Below are positions 1 through 11,559 of a stretch of DNA of 64,000 bases, one piece after another; position 1 is the first letter of the stretch; each line of letters starts with the position of its first letter. The notes below the pieces were generated by a model. It was not told the DNA's origin, made no database searches, and saw only the letters and a program-made list of their open reading frames with translations. The DNA lies in assembly GCA_025331565.1 (NCBI GenBank), contig JAFREQ010000076.1, positions 2,418,001-2,482,000 of the forward strand. Direction: 5' to 3'. A program made the position numbers and the translations under genes. This stretch comes from Holacanthus passer (taxonomy: Eukaryota > Chordata > Actinopteri > Pomacanthidae).

Positions 1-1184
1 AAAAGAAGAAAGTCAATGTAAATCGCTCATTTTGACGTTTAGATAACTTTCTTCTGAAGCCAAACTTTGGCTCGGATTTGGTTGTTGGCGTAAGAAGATC
101 CTTTAATAAATGAGGCACCGGGTCTGGTGTGAGGCCAGACCATCTGATCTGTTTACTGTCAAGGTTAGACTGTAACAGGCTCTGCGTCGTGTTTAATTTC
201 TGGCTCTACGAGCGATGTGCGGTGCTGGAGGAGGTGGATTAGATGAGGTTGTATTTTCCCTGCCGTGTTTCTCAAGGCAGTTCAGCGCAGACCTGGATCG
301 AATTGATTTTGCAAATAACTTGAGCTGTGTGACCCGACTGATCCGTTGTGTCTGTACGTGAATATTACTTTCAATCCCCTTTCAGTGAGAGCGGTATGTT
401 GTTCAGACAGGGCTGATGAAGAAGCCACCGCACATTTCCATCTTCTTAAACAGACTGAAAGGTTAAGTTGTAGTCTGCGGATGTTTACTTGCTGCTGTAG
501 GTCTGAGGCCAGTTTCACAAAGGAGGTTTACTGAGGCCGTATGTAAGCGCAAGTCCCCTTACTCACTGTTGCTTTGCCTGTCAAGCTTTCCATTACATGA
601 CATATAAGCAGTTTACAGTGATAACGGGGGTGGGTTTACCGCTCCAAATTCTTAGTAACCTTTGAAACAATGGGTACTTGGTTTCTGGCTGTGGACAAAA
701 GCAGGCTTCTCATTTCTCGTCAGCAATTGATTTTGCTGGCTGAAATGACCTCATTTTAAAACAAGAGTCTTGTAAAAGAGGTCATAAATATGCATTTGAT
801 GGCTACATATGGTACATGATTTTTTGCTAAAATATTTGAGGCTAAAGATAAAAAAGTAAGCTTCCTCACCGGTTGATGATCAGTGTAGAAGACATGGAAT
901 TAAAAGGAACTGCAGCAGAGGTAGTCGGTGCTGCTGTTATTGTACAAGCAACATAAGGAAAAATGGAAGGAAAAGGAAAAAAACACCAGACCATTTTATT
1001 AGTGCGCTTGTAGTCTGTTTGGCTGCTTACCTTAAGAGAAAAAGGCTTTGAGGATCGGGACTTACCATTGAGCTTGGCAAATGTAATGCTATCTCAGATA
1101 ACATTGGCCGGGGTTGCTGAAGTGTAAAATTCCACAAATCCAATAAAGGGCAGAACAGATTTTGCATTATGTTTTTTGGTCGTC
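1..1184. other. Non-coding stretch, nothing recognised
   Basis: AT-rich DNA with only short, unconvincing open frames on both strands. I see no splice-bounded exon, promoter cluster or repeat that I can name. It may lie in a long 5' intron of the CCBE1-like gene downstream, or be intergenic; the sequence does not decide. Confidence 0.5.
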
Positions 1185-1445
1185 TGTACGTCCGTCTGTC
1201 TGTCCCATTCTCGTGAACATGGTCTCCCAAGAAAGCACGGAGGGAAATTCATTACTTCAGGCACAAACTTGGACTCAAAGATGAACCGATTAGAATTTGG
1301 TGGTCAGGGCTCAAAGGTCAAGATCATTTTGACCTCACAAAACATGTTATTGAACATAACTCAAAATTTCACAGAAATGTCTAATAGGATAAAATGATGT
1401 GATGAAGTGATTTTATATCCAAAAGGTCAAAGGTCAATTGTAGCT
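1185..1445 (+). repeat. Dispersed fish repeat with 'ggtcaaaggtca' blocks
   Basis: The block starts with a gtctgt-rich lead and continues through phrases such as 'cacaaacttggactcaaag', 'gaaccgattagaatttggtg', 'gacctcacaaaacatgtt' and 'aaaggtcaaaggtcaa'. I recognise this order of phrases from a repeat scattered through percomorph genomes. The open frame across it is a by-product. I cannot assign a Repbase family name without a search. Confidence 0.6.
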
Positions 1446-3239
1446 CTAGTTTTTAATGTAATCTGTAACTCCTAAAGCTACTGTCGTTAGTTAATGATGT
1501 GCTGCTTGTGGTCTTGGACCGTTCGGTTACTTCCATAGGTAGTGAAGTATTTAGCTGGGCATGTTAACAATTGAATCATATTTTAGATTAGATAAACACA
1601 CTGTTTAAACAATTTCTTACACTTTTGCTCCCATGTTTTGGTGGTCTCATGGTTTTGGAGAGGCAAGTTAAAAACAAGGCATTGCCCTCCCAAGTACTGT
1701 TTTTACTACATGTGGAGAAATCCCAAGCTTGACAGGCCTGCTGTTGCCAAGCTACGATTGGATAATTGAAGTTTTTAAACTGTATTTGACCCAGACCTGG
1801 TCAGTCTAACAGTCCTATCTGTACCTACGGCTCCGTCGTCTCCAGACAGGCTGGACATTTTCCAATAATTTCTGGTTTTCTTCTCTTATTTCTTCATCTG
1901 GCACTGCTCGCCGATATTCAAATAATCTGGGAAAAAGTAATATTTCTAGAGTTTTGATTGAAGATGACATGTTAACCATTTGGAAAAATTCACACCTTTC
2001 CAAAGAAAGTGGGTTTAGTTGCTATCAAAACAGTGGAGCAAATTATGGTACTTACGGTACTTAAATATGGTATCACTCAACATGAGGCAAGAGATTTTAT
2101 GAAGTGGATTCTTTGATGTTGAAGAAAAGACTAACAGTGATATTTTACAAATGTCGAATATTTAGTGTGATGATTTATTTATCCAAATAGAATTAAATTT
2201 GTCCAACCTGTTGTCAGCGCACACCGACTCTGACTCCTACCACTTCTTGCACTTTGTTGCTCTAAATGTTGCTGATCTTCTTGGCCTCTCAGTCGTCTTC
2301 TGCTGCTCTCAGTGTGCATTGCTGTGGAGAAGACTATTTGCTAAATGCGTAAAACGTAAATGTAATGTCTCTGCCTCTGAGGGTTTTGTGGTGTTGTGCA
2401 GAAGTAAATCCTCACTGCTCTCACCATCTAAACAAAGACCTTGCCGGGCCGCAGGTCTCCTCCTCCTCCACTGTGGTTTTCACAGCCACGAGGGTGAATC
2501 AGACCAAGTCCTACATTTCTATTGTTCTGTCTGTTTCGTGTTCTTATTCCGTCTTTGCTGGAGGTCAGACTTCAGACATGCCAAGCCAAACATGCATGTT
2601 TCGTCCCTGGAGTCTGAGTGATGTGAGCGTGTGTGAGCTTGCATGTTTATGTATGAGTCTGTATGAATTGTCTCTGTATTGTCTTTGCTGGCTGTTACAG
2701 CAGGTTTATGATGATGAGAGTTAATTTTCTGCTGCTTTCTGAACCCACTCTCTCTAAGCACTCTCAGCTGTGAACTCAAACTCTGACACGACTGATCGGC
2801 TCCACTGAACTATAAACCGTCCTTCCACTTGATTGGCGTGTTGTTTTGGTTTTAATACCCTGCAGGGCCCATTACTGTTGCAGATAACACCCATAATATC
2901 ACACTACAGTATGTGAACTCGGGCTCTTACGCAGATTAAGTAAAGGATGCTGATAGATGCTGTGGAGTCGTGATTGCTTTTTATTGTTTCGATACTACAA
3001 TGATCCATCTCTCCTTGTGGGATCATTATAGTTTTGTATTGCACAGTATGTTGGAATACAAAGAGTAAATGTTTGTTTGAGCAGCACATGCATCAGCGTG
3101 GTTTGACAGAAGCTGTGTCATAATTTGGCATTTTATCCAGTTTTAAGCCGCAACTTTATGATACACTTTTGAGATCCTCGTCGTTTTACTCACGTTTTAA
3201 CTGGGTAAAAGGTTTTGTTCATCTGAAGTCTGGATTTTC
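1446..3239. other. Non-coding stretch; one long unexplained open region
   Basis: No gene is recognised. At 2199-2724 two + strand frames stay open together for about 120-140 codons, and one follows a plausible acceptor (a tract ending gttgtgcag near 2401). The translations are Ser- and Cys-rich and resemble no family I know. I treat this as chance openness unless transcript data say otherwise. Confidence 0.35.
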
Positions 3240-3890
3240 AATCAACTGCCAATCTTCGATGAGACTATCGCCTCAAATACATTCATCGTGGCACTGGGTG
3301 GCCCCTGTGAACTTAGTATTTTCAAGATGAAATCTGACATGTCTTGCCTGAGAAACAAACTCAAGTAGGACAAGCTGATCCTGGGGTTTTCCACCGTTGC
3401 AGCAGCCCACTCGTAACATCTCTCCATCTTGGGCTCAGACCAGACATCTGGCTCAGCCTCAGAGTGAAACCAACCCCGCTCCCCTCCATCGGTGCCCAAG
3501 TCTTGGAACATGGTGAAGGGCAGAAGGTCTCTTGGCTCTTTCACTACTTGACCCCCTGAAGTCTTGCAACTTGAAAACAAGTTCCTTTGGACTTTAAAAA
3601 CTTGGACTGTCCACCTTCACTGACTCCAAATGGATGCTTGTCCTCTGGCTCAGGTGCCACTCTGGAAACGGCCCACCCCCCTCCGGCAGCTGCAGAGACG
3701 GCTTCCCCAGCAGCTGTATCCACAAAGCCCAAGGTTGCAGTTAACTCCAAGCCTGCAACAAGTGTCCGCTCTCTCCGAAGAAAACCCAGGTGGTTCCTAA
3801 CCCCCATGGAACCCCCTACTGAGCCCATAGTGGACCTTGCTCCTACTTCATCTGAACCGGACAGACCTCTAAGCAACACTCGCTGAAGAT
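3240..3890 (+). pseudogene. Possible decayed retroelement ORF1/gag-like fragment
   Basis: This block is richer in G+C and in open frames than its surroundings. Read on the + strand with frame changes, it contains a Trp-Asn-Met-Val-Lys-Gly start, a basic stretch, and then Leu-Gln-Leu-Glu-Asn-Lys-Phe. That order resembles the basic patch followed by an 'L.NrF..L' signature in ORF1/gag-like proteins of fish non-LTR elements. A Pro/Ala/Ser-rich tail of about 90 codons (3587-3886) follows. Stops and frame breaks show it is not a working gene. A processed pseudogene of a host gene is the alternative. Confidence 0.3.
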
Positions 3891-6800
3891 GCCTGTATTT
3901 TGAGGAAAGTTACTGATTCCATTTCCAGAGAATACGTATACTTGTGTGATTTATATTGCTGGGGGAGCAGAAATGAGAAACGGCTGGAGCTGAAAAGTAT
4001 CATTTACATCTGAACAAACATGCTGGTTTACTGCACCTGAACATGTTCCCAAACAACAGTACACACTGAGATCAACAGTATCTTGAGTGTTCAGTCATGT
4101 CCCACTGCCAAGCTACTGTATGTCATGTTTGAATTTTCAGTATACAAGTCTAAATACCATCCCAGCCAGCCTTGAGTATGTGTAGGATGTCATGAGAGAC
4201 TTTAATGTTGGTCTGAGGTCGGCTTGTATAGGCTAATGAGTGACAGCCAGTGCTGTCAATTAAATCTTAGCACTGGAATCCATCTTCAATGAAATGGCAA
4301 GATAGTAATGAATAATGAGCCTTGATTGGAAAGCAAGAGTGCATGCTCTTGGATTTTCTGAAATAAAGAAGATAAATTTCGGGTAAAGATAGAACTTAGA
4401 AATTTGTGACATTTCTTAGAACTGATGAAAAGTCAGCATACATAATGAAGACCTATTAAGCTACAAATTCATTATTTTCTGCCATTTTAGAGAAATTAAT
4501 CAATGCGGCTCTAAAATGATTCACAGATTTGATGACTGTGCACACCAAATGTCTGGGTACTACAGTACATTATGTGTGCAAATAGAAAAAGAAGTGATGC
4601 TGATCCAGGCGTGCAGTGATCAGAAAAGGACATGACTTCAGATGATGCTGGAGAGAGAAGGATGTTTCATGACATATGTAGTAATGCCGCATCTGTTTTC
4701 TCAATTCCTCTTTCCTCACATTGTCAAAGTGCATCTCTTTCTCACGCCTTAAGTGAGGGGATCTAACCAAGTGAAGACAGTTATTGAATTAGGGTCATGT
4801 GTCCATATTATTCCCACTTTAATTTATCTTACTTGCTTTAATCCACAAACACATCTGTACAACGAAGTGCAGAGCAGGTGGTCAGATGAAAACAGTCCAA
4901 CTCAGGCTGTATTTGAGAAATTAAAAAATTGAGTTAGAAAAAAAAGAATGCTTACATTCAGGGTTTCTCGACTTTACCTCCAGGAATTTCTCAAGGCTGA
5001 GTCACACAGGATTTGATCATTTTGGCTGACATGTTGCCTCTGAAGCTTCTTTGCGGGGGTCTCTGATATCATTACACTGTTGGCCCCTTCCACACATTTT
5101 TGCTTTCACATTCACTGTTCATCTGTTGTGGATGAGTTACTCACTCACTTAATTTCCACACATACAAGTAAACAAATACAGCTATGCTTGGCCTGGCTAC
5201 ATCTTTACAATGCATCACTGGACATAATGGCCTTTCATTGCTGACAGTCTGATCTTTCGCGCCTACTGTATGTATGACTACTGGACAAAAGAGCTCCACT
5301 GGTCAGAGATATGAAGCAAGCTTTAATGATGTGAGGTTTAGTTTACGTCAACCTTAGATTTCAACCACAACCACTGCCTGTCTTGTGTCACTGTACTTCT
5401 CATGCAGGGTTTATATTTGTGAAAACGTGATTGCGTGCTGACTGTTGGTCCGAAGGCAGGAAGGCCTCTTTACTACTGGCATGTGTCTCACATGTGGATT
5501 ATGTCCACATCAGATATACTGTAGCTGCATTCCGTTTCCTCCTTCTGTTGCCAAAATACAATTTGGACGACAGTGTTCTTGCGATTTCCACCCTTTAAAA
5601 CAATTCACATGTATGCTGAAAATCCATTATATGAATGTATCGTTTTCTCCAAGTTCCCTTTTCCCTGTGTTTCCTGGATTGAATGTGGATGAAAGTTTCC
5701 ATCTATGTGGCTGTGTGGTTTAAAAACTCGCTCCAGGAATTAAGACAAAATTAACTAATCACTGCTTTATTTTCGAGATTTTTAATTTTACTCAAGCACT
5801 ACAATACTTATGCAATAAATGGTCAAATTGGAAGAAAGTTTTTCCACATAAAGCAAACTAGTTAAGATCCACTGAAGGCAAACCTTCACTCCCAGACTGT
5901 GTGTCGCCACTAATGAGCTCCACCAAACAACAATTCCTGTAGTTATTTGGTGACAGCAATTGTAAAATGTAGCAAATTTTTATTGAAAAACCTATTATAA
6001 GAAAGAAAATTCTGCAATTTGGTTGGACTGCCATGACATTTTGTAAAGACATTCATGACCCCCAGAAGATAAAACCTACTCATTATGGTGATTACCTGAC
6101 TTTTCCTTTTGCAACAACTATGAGGTTGAGATATGTGGTTTTGAGTGAAATATCCACAACTAATGACATTTTCATCTCTCTCAGCTGTGCTTTCTATTTA
6201 GTACCAATAAACAAGTTTTAGTACACTAATATGTTTTCCCGAGTCCATGTATTAATCTCCTTTATACAGTCATGTGTTTGGCAAAGTGTTGAACCTCTCT
6301 CCATTCTTGCTTGTGAACGATCATGATACATCATGATACTATCACCTGTTACCAATGAACCTGTTTACCTGTGAACTGATCCAAACAGGTGTTTTTGGAT
6401 CAGTCCACAACTTTCACGGTCTTTTGTTGCTCCTGTCCCAACTTGTTTGCTGTTTTGCTGTTTACATGTTGCTGCTGTTGATATTCACAAAAATCTAGGA
6501 CATTAATGAGGTCAACTTTAAATACACTTTCTTTGCTCTGTTTTCAATTGAGTATATGTCAAAAAGGATTAGCAAGTTGTCACATTCTGTTTTATTTTTC
6601 AGACCCAGAAATATGAAGCCATGACGCTGCAAAGACCGCATGAGCTTCAAATGTGTACTTGCTTTAGTCACCGAACACTGATGCTTACCTCAGTGAGTTC
6701 ACATCCTCGCTGGTTTTACTTGTTGAACTGCACGGTTGACATTCGCTTGTTTTACTAAATGAACCACAGTGTGCGTCGTTGTTGGGCCACAGCTTTAGAC

Positions 6801-9759
6801 TTTGCTTTGTGTTTTATGCAAGCTGCATGACTCTCTAAAATGGGCTATTGAAGGTTTGCTATTTGTTTGCTGATCTGTACACATCAGTTGTTCCCTCACT
6901 TCACAAAAAAGTTAAAAGTCTATACTCCTTATACAGGCCATGGCAGCTTATATAATCACATTTGGTTTTGGACATAAAGGCCTGTCACAAAATACTGTGG
7001 AGTGTAGACGCTAGTGGTTTTGAAGGTCATGCCGCAGTGTGTGTTTATAGCGTAATTTGTAAATCCGGCCAAACAAAAGATCATTTCTTTTGTTTCATTT
7101 GCTTTTTGGTCCGAAAAAGGAGTAGGTGGAAATGTTAAAGACCTTGTTAACATGTATGGAAACTCTGAAAGTGGTGTGTAAGAGGCGTCGATTCTCTCCC
7201 GAACACAAACCCCCACAGTCGCCCTGTGTGTCACCCAGAAGCATTTAAAGTGGTCATTAATGAGACTCGACTCATGGTCTGGACTCCATCTCTGCTCTGC
7301 AGCCTCTCTCTCTCCTGTTGGACTCTGATTCTCTGTTTGACTCTGGAGAGACAGAAGCCAGGCCGTCGTCAAGTAGCCCGAGTACTAAAGTTGGGGTTGA
7401 GGTCAGGTCGAATGAAATAAACAACACGTTTTGTACATGCTAAGTGTTGTTTTGAAGTGGACGCAGTGACAGAGCTTTGACGACTGAGGGTTTGGTGTTC
7501 ACCAGACAAGGTCAGTGAGGTTAATGTTGAGAAACTGATCCTGGCTTTGTCCTTGTCAAAAATGATCACATCTGATCATTTAAGGGCAAGAGAAATAATT
7601 ATGACAGGAAACACGTCATTCAGTCTTGGTTTGATTCGAGCACCAGCAGCCTCTGCTTGTGTCCTGTTGATTCCACCTCTTCGTGCCGTGGTGTCCTCAG
7701 ATGGGGGAAGGATGAGCCCGTGGGGGAGCATTTCTGGTGTCATGGTCCCTCTGAGACATGAGGATGTGTTAAGTTTCAGCAGTTAAACCTCTGAAATAAC
7801 ACTGTGATGGGAGACACAGAGTCTGCTTACAGGGTGAATGACGTCCTGATGACTGAACGTCTCACTGACAGACCAGTTTGCTGACGGACTGATTGACTTG
7901 CCGGGATGATTGATTAACACACTAACAGCTGTTGGTTGAGAGCCAAGCTTGTATGCTGTGTTTTGTATGTGATGCACATGTGAGTGTGAACTTTGCTCCT
8001 TGACACATTCACAGCAGATAAAGCAGCATTATCTCACAGTCTTAATCTCCCTCTCATCTCCTTTGTTTCCTTCTGGATTTAGGGCATTAGAGTTGGCTCT
8101 CACCCCAGCTCTGATCCTACATGGTCTTTGCACATACTAAGCTACTAACCACCCCTTCCTATAAACACATACTTACACACATACATGTCCTTGCGAAACC
8201 CCAGTGTTAGTAATGAGGAGCAGGACTCTCAGTCCAAATGAAGCACGTAAACAAAAGAGCCACCAGCAGTTCAGAAAGGGCAACAGCACAGCAGATTAGA
8301 CATAAAATAAACTGAGCTAATGAGTTATCCAGCTAACCAAACACTGACACGACAGTCATTGAGACGAACAAGACACATACAGAGGAGACAAGGCAGATAA
8401 AGATATGAAAGCTGCATGAGAGACGAAACGTCCCAGTGATGAAAAACATCATGTAATAGCTGCTGTCCGGGGTTCTTCACTCTCTAACATCATGGTGACT
8501 TTCAGGCAGTCAGCTTACTAAATTAGTCCAAATGTGCAGTCAACAGTGATATTATACCTGTCACTCATAAATGATAGTCATCTGACACGAACACAAACCA
8601 ATTCTGGCTAAATGTTCTGCAAATTTGTCAACGAACCGAATCCATCTCTTACAGTTTCTCAGCCTTGCTCATGTGAGGTTGCTTGATATGCAGACAGAGA
8701 TATGGGAGGTTTCTTTTCATACCCTGAGGGACCAGGCTTTTTTTCAGCTTTGTTTGGTTGTCCTTGTCTCAGGTGATAATCAACTCTGTCTTTTAAAGCA
8801 CCTCATAAAACTCACTCGTATCAGAAAGCCTTTTCTTTTTCTTTATCCTGCCTTACTTTTTATCCTCCTCATCTTTCAAACTCTTCTCATAATGGAATTA
8901 CTGTTTACTCGGTGTTACTGCTAAGCACTTTGTGACTCGGATTAGAGAAGTGTTGTAGAAATAAAAACATTATTTTGAGTATAAATCATACCTAAATTCA
9001 CATGGCAGCTTAAGATCCCTTTATTGTCATGAGACTTTTGGGATCTACGAACGGGATCCTGCATCACAACAGTTTGAGTGGGTCCGTATTATGTACTCAT
9101 CCCACAGTATGTGTTTCTTTTCCCTGTCTTCTTTGAGATCTTATCTGCTCAAAGCACATTAAGGAAAAGCATTGTTAGGGTGACCAGTTCTTTCCATGTG
9201 ATGCTCTTTTGTGCTCAATGATGCATCTTTTTCATTTGATCCGTGCTAACAGACAAGCGAGGATGAGGATCATTGAGCCTATGTTATGTTAATAATTTAA
9301 AAGTTTGTTTCCATGAAACACAGAGCAGCTCATGGGCCACTAGCAAACAGCATAGTGTTGATAATAATACAAAAAGATCATAAAAAAACACAAACATTTG
9401 CACAGCAGGAAAAACCACAGGAAGGTGGCAAAAGGAAAGAGAGTATAGTAAAGGAGAGGGGGGCTTTGGAAGCGGTGGTATTTTTTGATCCAAAGGAAAT
9501 AAAGCTGCACCCTGGCAGGCCGAGCGCTCTCCTCAGTGGGGGATTTGCCTGGAAAAGCACGTAAAGGTCTTTAAAAAGCGCAAGAAGGGGAAATCAGAGC
9601 AGGGAGGGAAGCTGCTGGGTGTTTTTCTCTTTCTCTCTCTCCCGTAATTGGTTTCCCACCTAGATGGGGACATGTGGTGGGATGCTGACTAAGGCTCGCT
9701 TGTCAGGGACTCAGACCTTCAGCAGGAGAACTGCAACTCCGCTCAGCAGACATCGGCAT
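3891..9759. other. Non-coding stretch
   Basis: About 5.9 kb of AT-rich DNA with no exon, RNA gene or nameable full-length repeat. A short 'ttaagatccctttattgtca' phrase near 9010 resembles the edge of a common fish dispersed element. All open frames are short and lack codon or domain signal. Confidence 0.5.
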
Positions 9760-10075
9760 TCACTTCACGCTCCCTCCTGCATTCCTGCTCAGATTCTTTC
9801 CTCTCGTTCATACCTTCTTACATTCTCTGCTTTTTCTCTTTTTTATCTCACCTCCCTCTCATCCCCTCTCCTTCCTCCATCCATCCTGCCCATCCTCCCT
9901 TCTTTTTTGCTTCTATCTCTTTCTCCCTTTCTCTCTGCTGTATCTCTTTTATTCATCTTTTTCCAGTTCATCCTTCCTCTCTCTCTCTCACTCGTTCTGT
10001 GTCTCACCATCACTCTTCACTCATGTCTTTCTCTGTCTTCTATTCGTCTCACACCTCCTCTTTGTTTGGCCCTTT
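9760..10075 (+). repeat. Polypyrimidine (C/T-rich) tract
   Basis: Around 300 bases on the + strand are almost entirely C and T, with only scattered purines. They are built from ctt, tcc and ctct words without a fixed period. The 150-codon open frame across it (Ser/Leu/Phe-rich) follows from the composition and is not a gene. Such tracts can form triplex or unwound DNA. Confidence 0.7.
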
Positions 10076-10447
10076 GGATCACAAACATCAGCAATTTTAT
10101 GAATAAGTATATTTAGATGCACCAGGAATGTTTCCCGGTAAATTGGCCACAGATAGCGTGAAGTACAGAGCACCTGCTTCCCTCATGTCAAACAATGCTG
10201 TTTAGTCTAACCAGTTGCACTGTGTATAGTCTGATATAACAGGAACAGGGTTTTCTCCTCTCCCACAGCGCCTGAACTCACCATGCGAAATCATAGTGCA
10301 ACATTCAGACAGACATGCGAGAGAGCAAAGGTAAAAACGCATAAACAGAGAGAGAACAAGACTAAGTGTATTTGTGTTGTGCTGATTCTGTTTTGATTAC
10401 TTGACAACAATTGACTTTTTTCACGGCAGCAGTTTTAACTAGTCGCA

Positions 10448-10545
10448 GCAGGAGAAGCACAGGCGTTGCTAATAACATACTCATGCATGAGTGGAGCTTT
10501 TCATTGATTACACTACATTATTATTTACGCCTGTGCTTTTCCTGC
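10448..10545. repeat. Inverted repeat around a short spacer
   Basis: The arm 10448-10466 (gcaggagaagcacaggcgt) pairs with 10527-10545 (acgcctgtgcttttcctgc) at 18 of 19 positions, leaving a 60-base spacer. The right arm's 'cctgtgcttttcctgc' phrase recurs near 11010 and 25015, so this seems to be the inner fold of the dispersed family described at 10620-11060. Confidence 0.65.
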
Positions 10546-10619
10546 AATGACACATTCAAATGCCCACAGTGCCAAATGTCTCTTTGAACTTAATTGTAAG
10601 GCAATGTTTCAAAGTGACA

Positions 10620-11060
10620 GTGACTGACTGTTTGTCGCATATGTTTTAAGTTTTGGACACTTATAAATCGTGTCATCTTTGAGAAGTGTATTCTTCCGCA
10701 ATTGCATTTTCAAATCTACAAAATGTGGAGCATTACATTATGGGATTGTTAGCAGAAAGTAGTATACAAGCAATGGACACTACTTTTACTTCATTCCATT
10801 GTGATAATTTTTAAGACACTAGAGGTTGTGGATAATAACGTTCCTAAATAAAATTAACACTCATGTAGTAAACACAAAGTGAAACAGGGACCAAGTGCCT
10901 GTAACAGTCGTGACAGTGTGATAGTAAACTTGCATGCACAATAACATTAACCTGAAACTGAAGCGGATAAATGAAATTTAAAATGATTATTTTTATGATT
11001 TACACCTGTGCTTTTCATGCTTGACATGTCAAATGTGAAATATCTGTTTTCACTCTCGTC
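10620..11060 (+). repeat. Dispersed repeat family C, copy 1
   Basis: This copy shares an ordered set of phrases with 24590-25060: 'cgtgacagtgtgat', 'cctgaaactgaagc', 'gatttacacctgtgctttt' and 'gacatgtcaaa'. The segment 10736-10764 matches 24700-24727 only in reverse complement. Part of the element is therefore inverted relative to copy 2, as expected for a fold-back or terminal-inverted-repeat element. Confidence 0.65.
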
Positions 11061-11508
11061 CGCCTGCTTCTTTGTTACATTAGTGTGTTAGGTTTAGCAA
11101 CAATGTGAGTCAGACACTGACCAAACATTTTGAAAGACAAATCAAATGTTGACAGGGAGCAAACTATTAAAGTTAACATTAGCACTAACAACATCAGTCA
11201 AGATGAACACTCCTTTGTTGGTCTAATGAATAAAATCCTGTATTTTTTCTCACAGTACAACTGACTTGTTGACAAAGGCAAAAAGCTTGGGTGCAAACTT
11301 TATTTTTATTCAGTTGTGTTTTAGTGCTGCATCGTGGTGGTTATCTAATACTTATGTCAATGAAATGGACTGCAAACTGTGAGTGTCCGAGAGACAGATG
11401 TAGAGAGAGAAACAGGCCAAATGTATCACATCACTGAAGTGCTATTCATGTGTATCTGGTGGTAAAGACAGAGGGCTGCTTTCTGTAGCAGGTGATGAGA
11501 AGCAGGCA

Positions 11509-11512
<4 letters not shown>
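11061..11512. other. Non-coding stretch, nothing recognised
   Basis: Between repeat copy C1 and the TG microsatellite I see no exon, RNA gene or named repeat. Confidence 0.5.

Positions 11513-11557
<45 letters not shown>
11513..11557 (+). repeat. (TG)n microsatellite
   Basis: An essentially perfect TG dinucleotide run of about 22 units. The Cys-Val repeat frame it creates is an artefact. Confidence 0.95.

Positions 11558-11559
<2 letters not shown>

Noticed and set aside
9141..9180. Ile-Cys-Ser-Lys...Cys stretch resembling a CCBE1 N-terminal exon
   Set aside because: A stop codon follows at once and no Thr-Thr-Cys-Tyr segment or donor is present.
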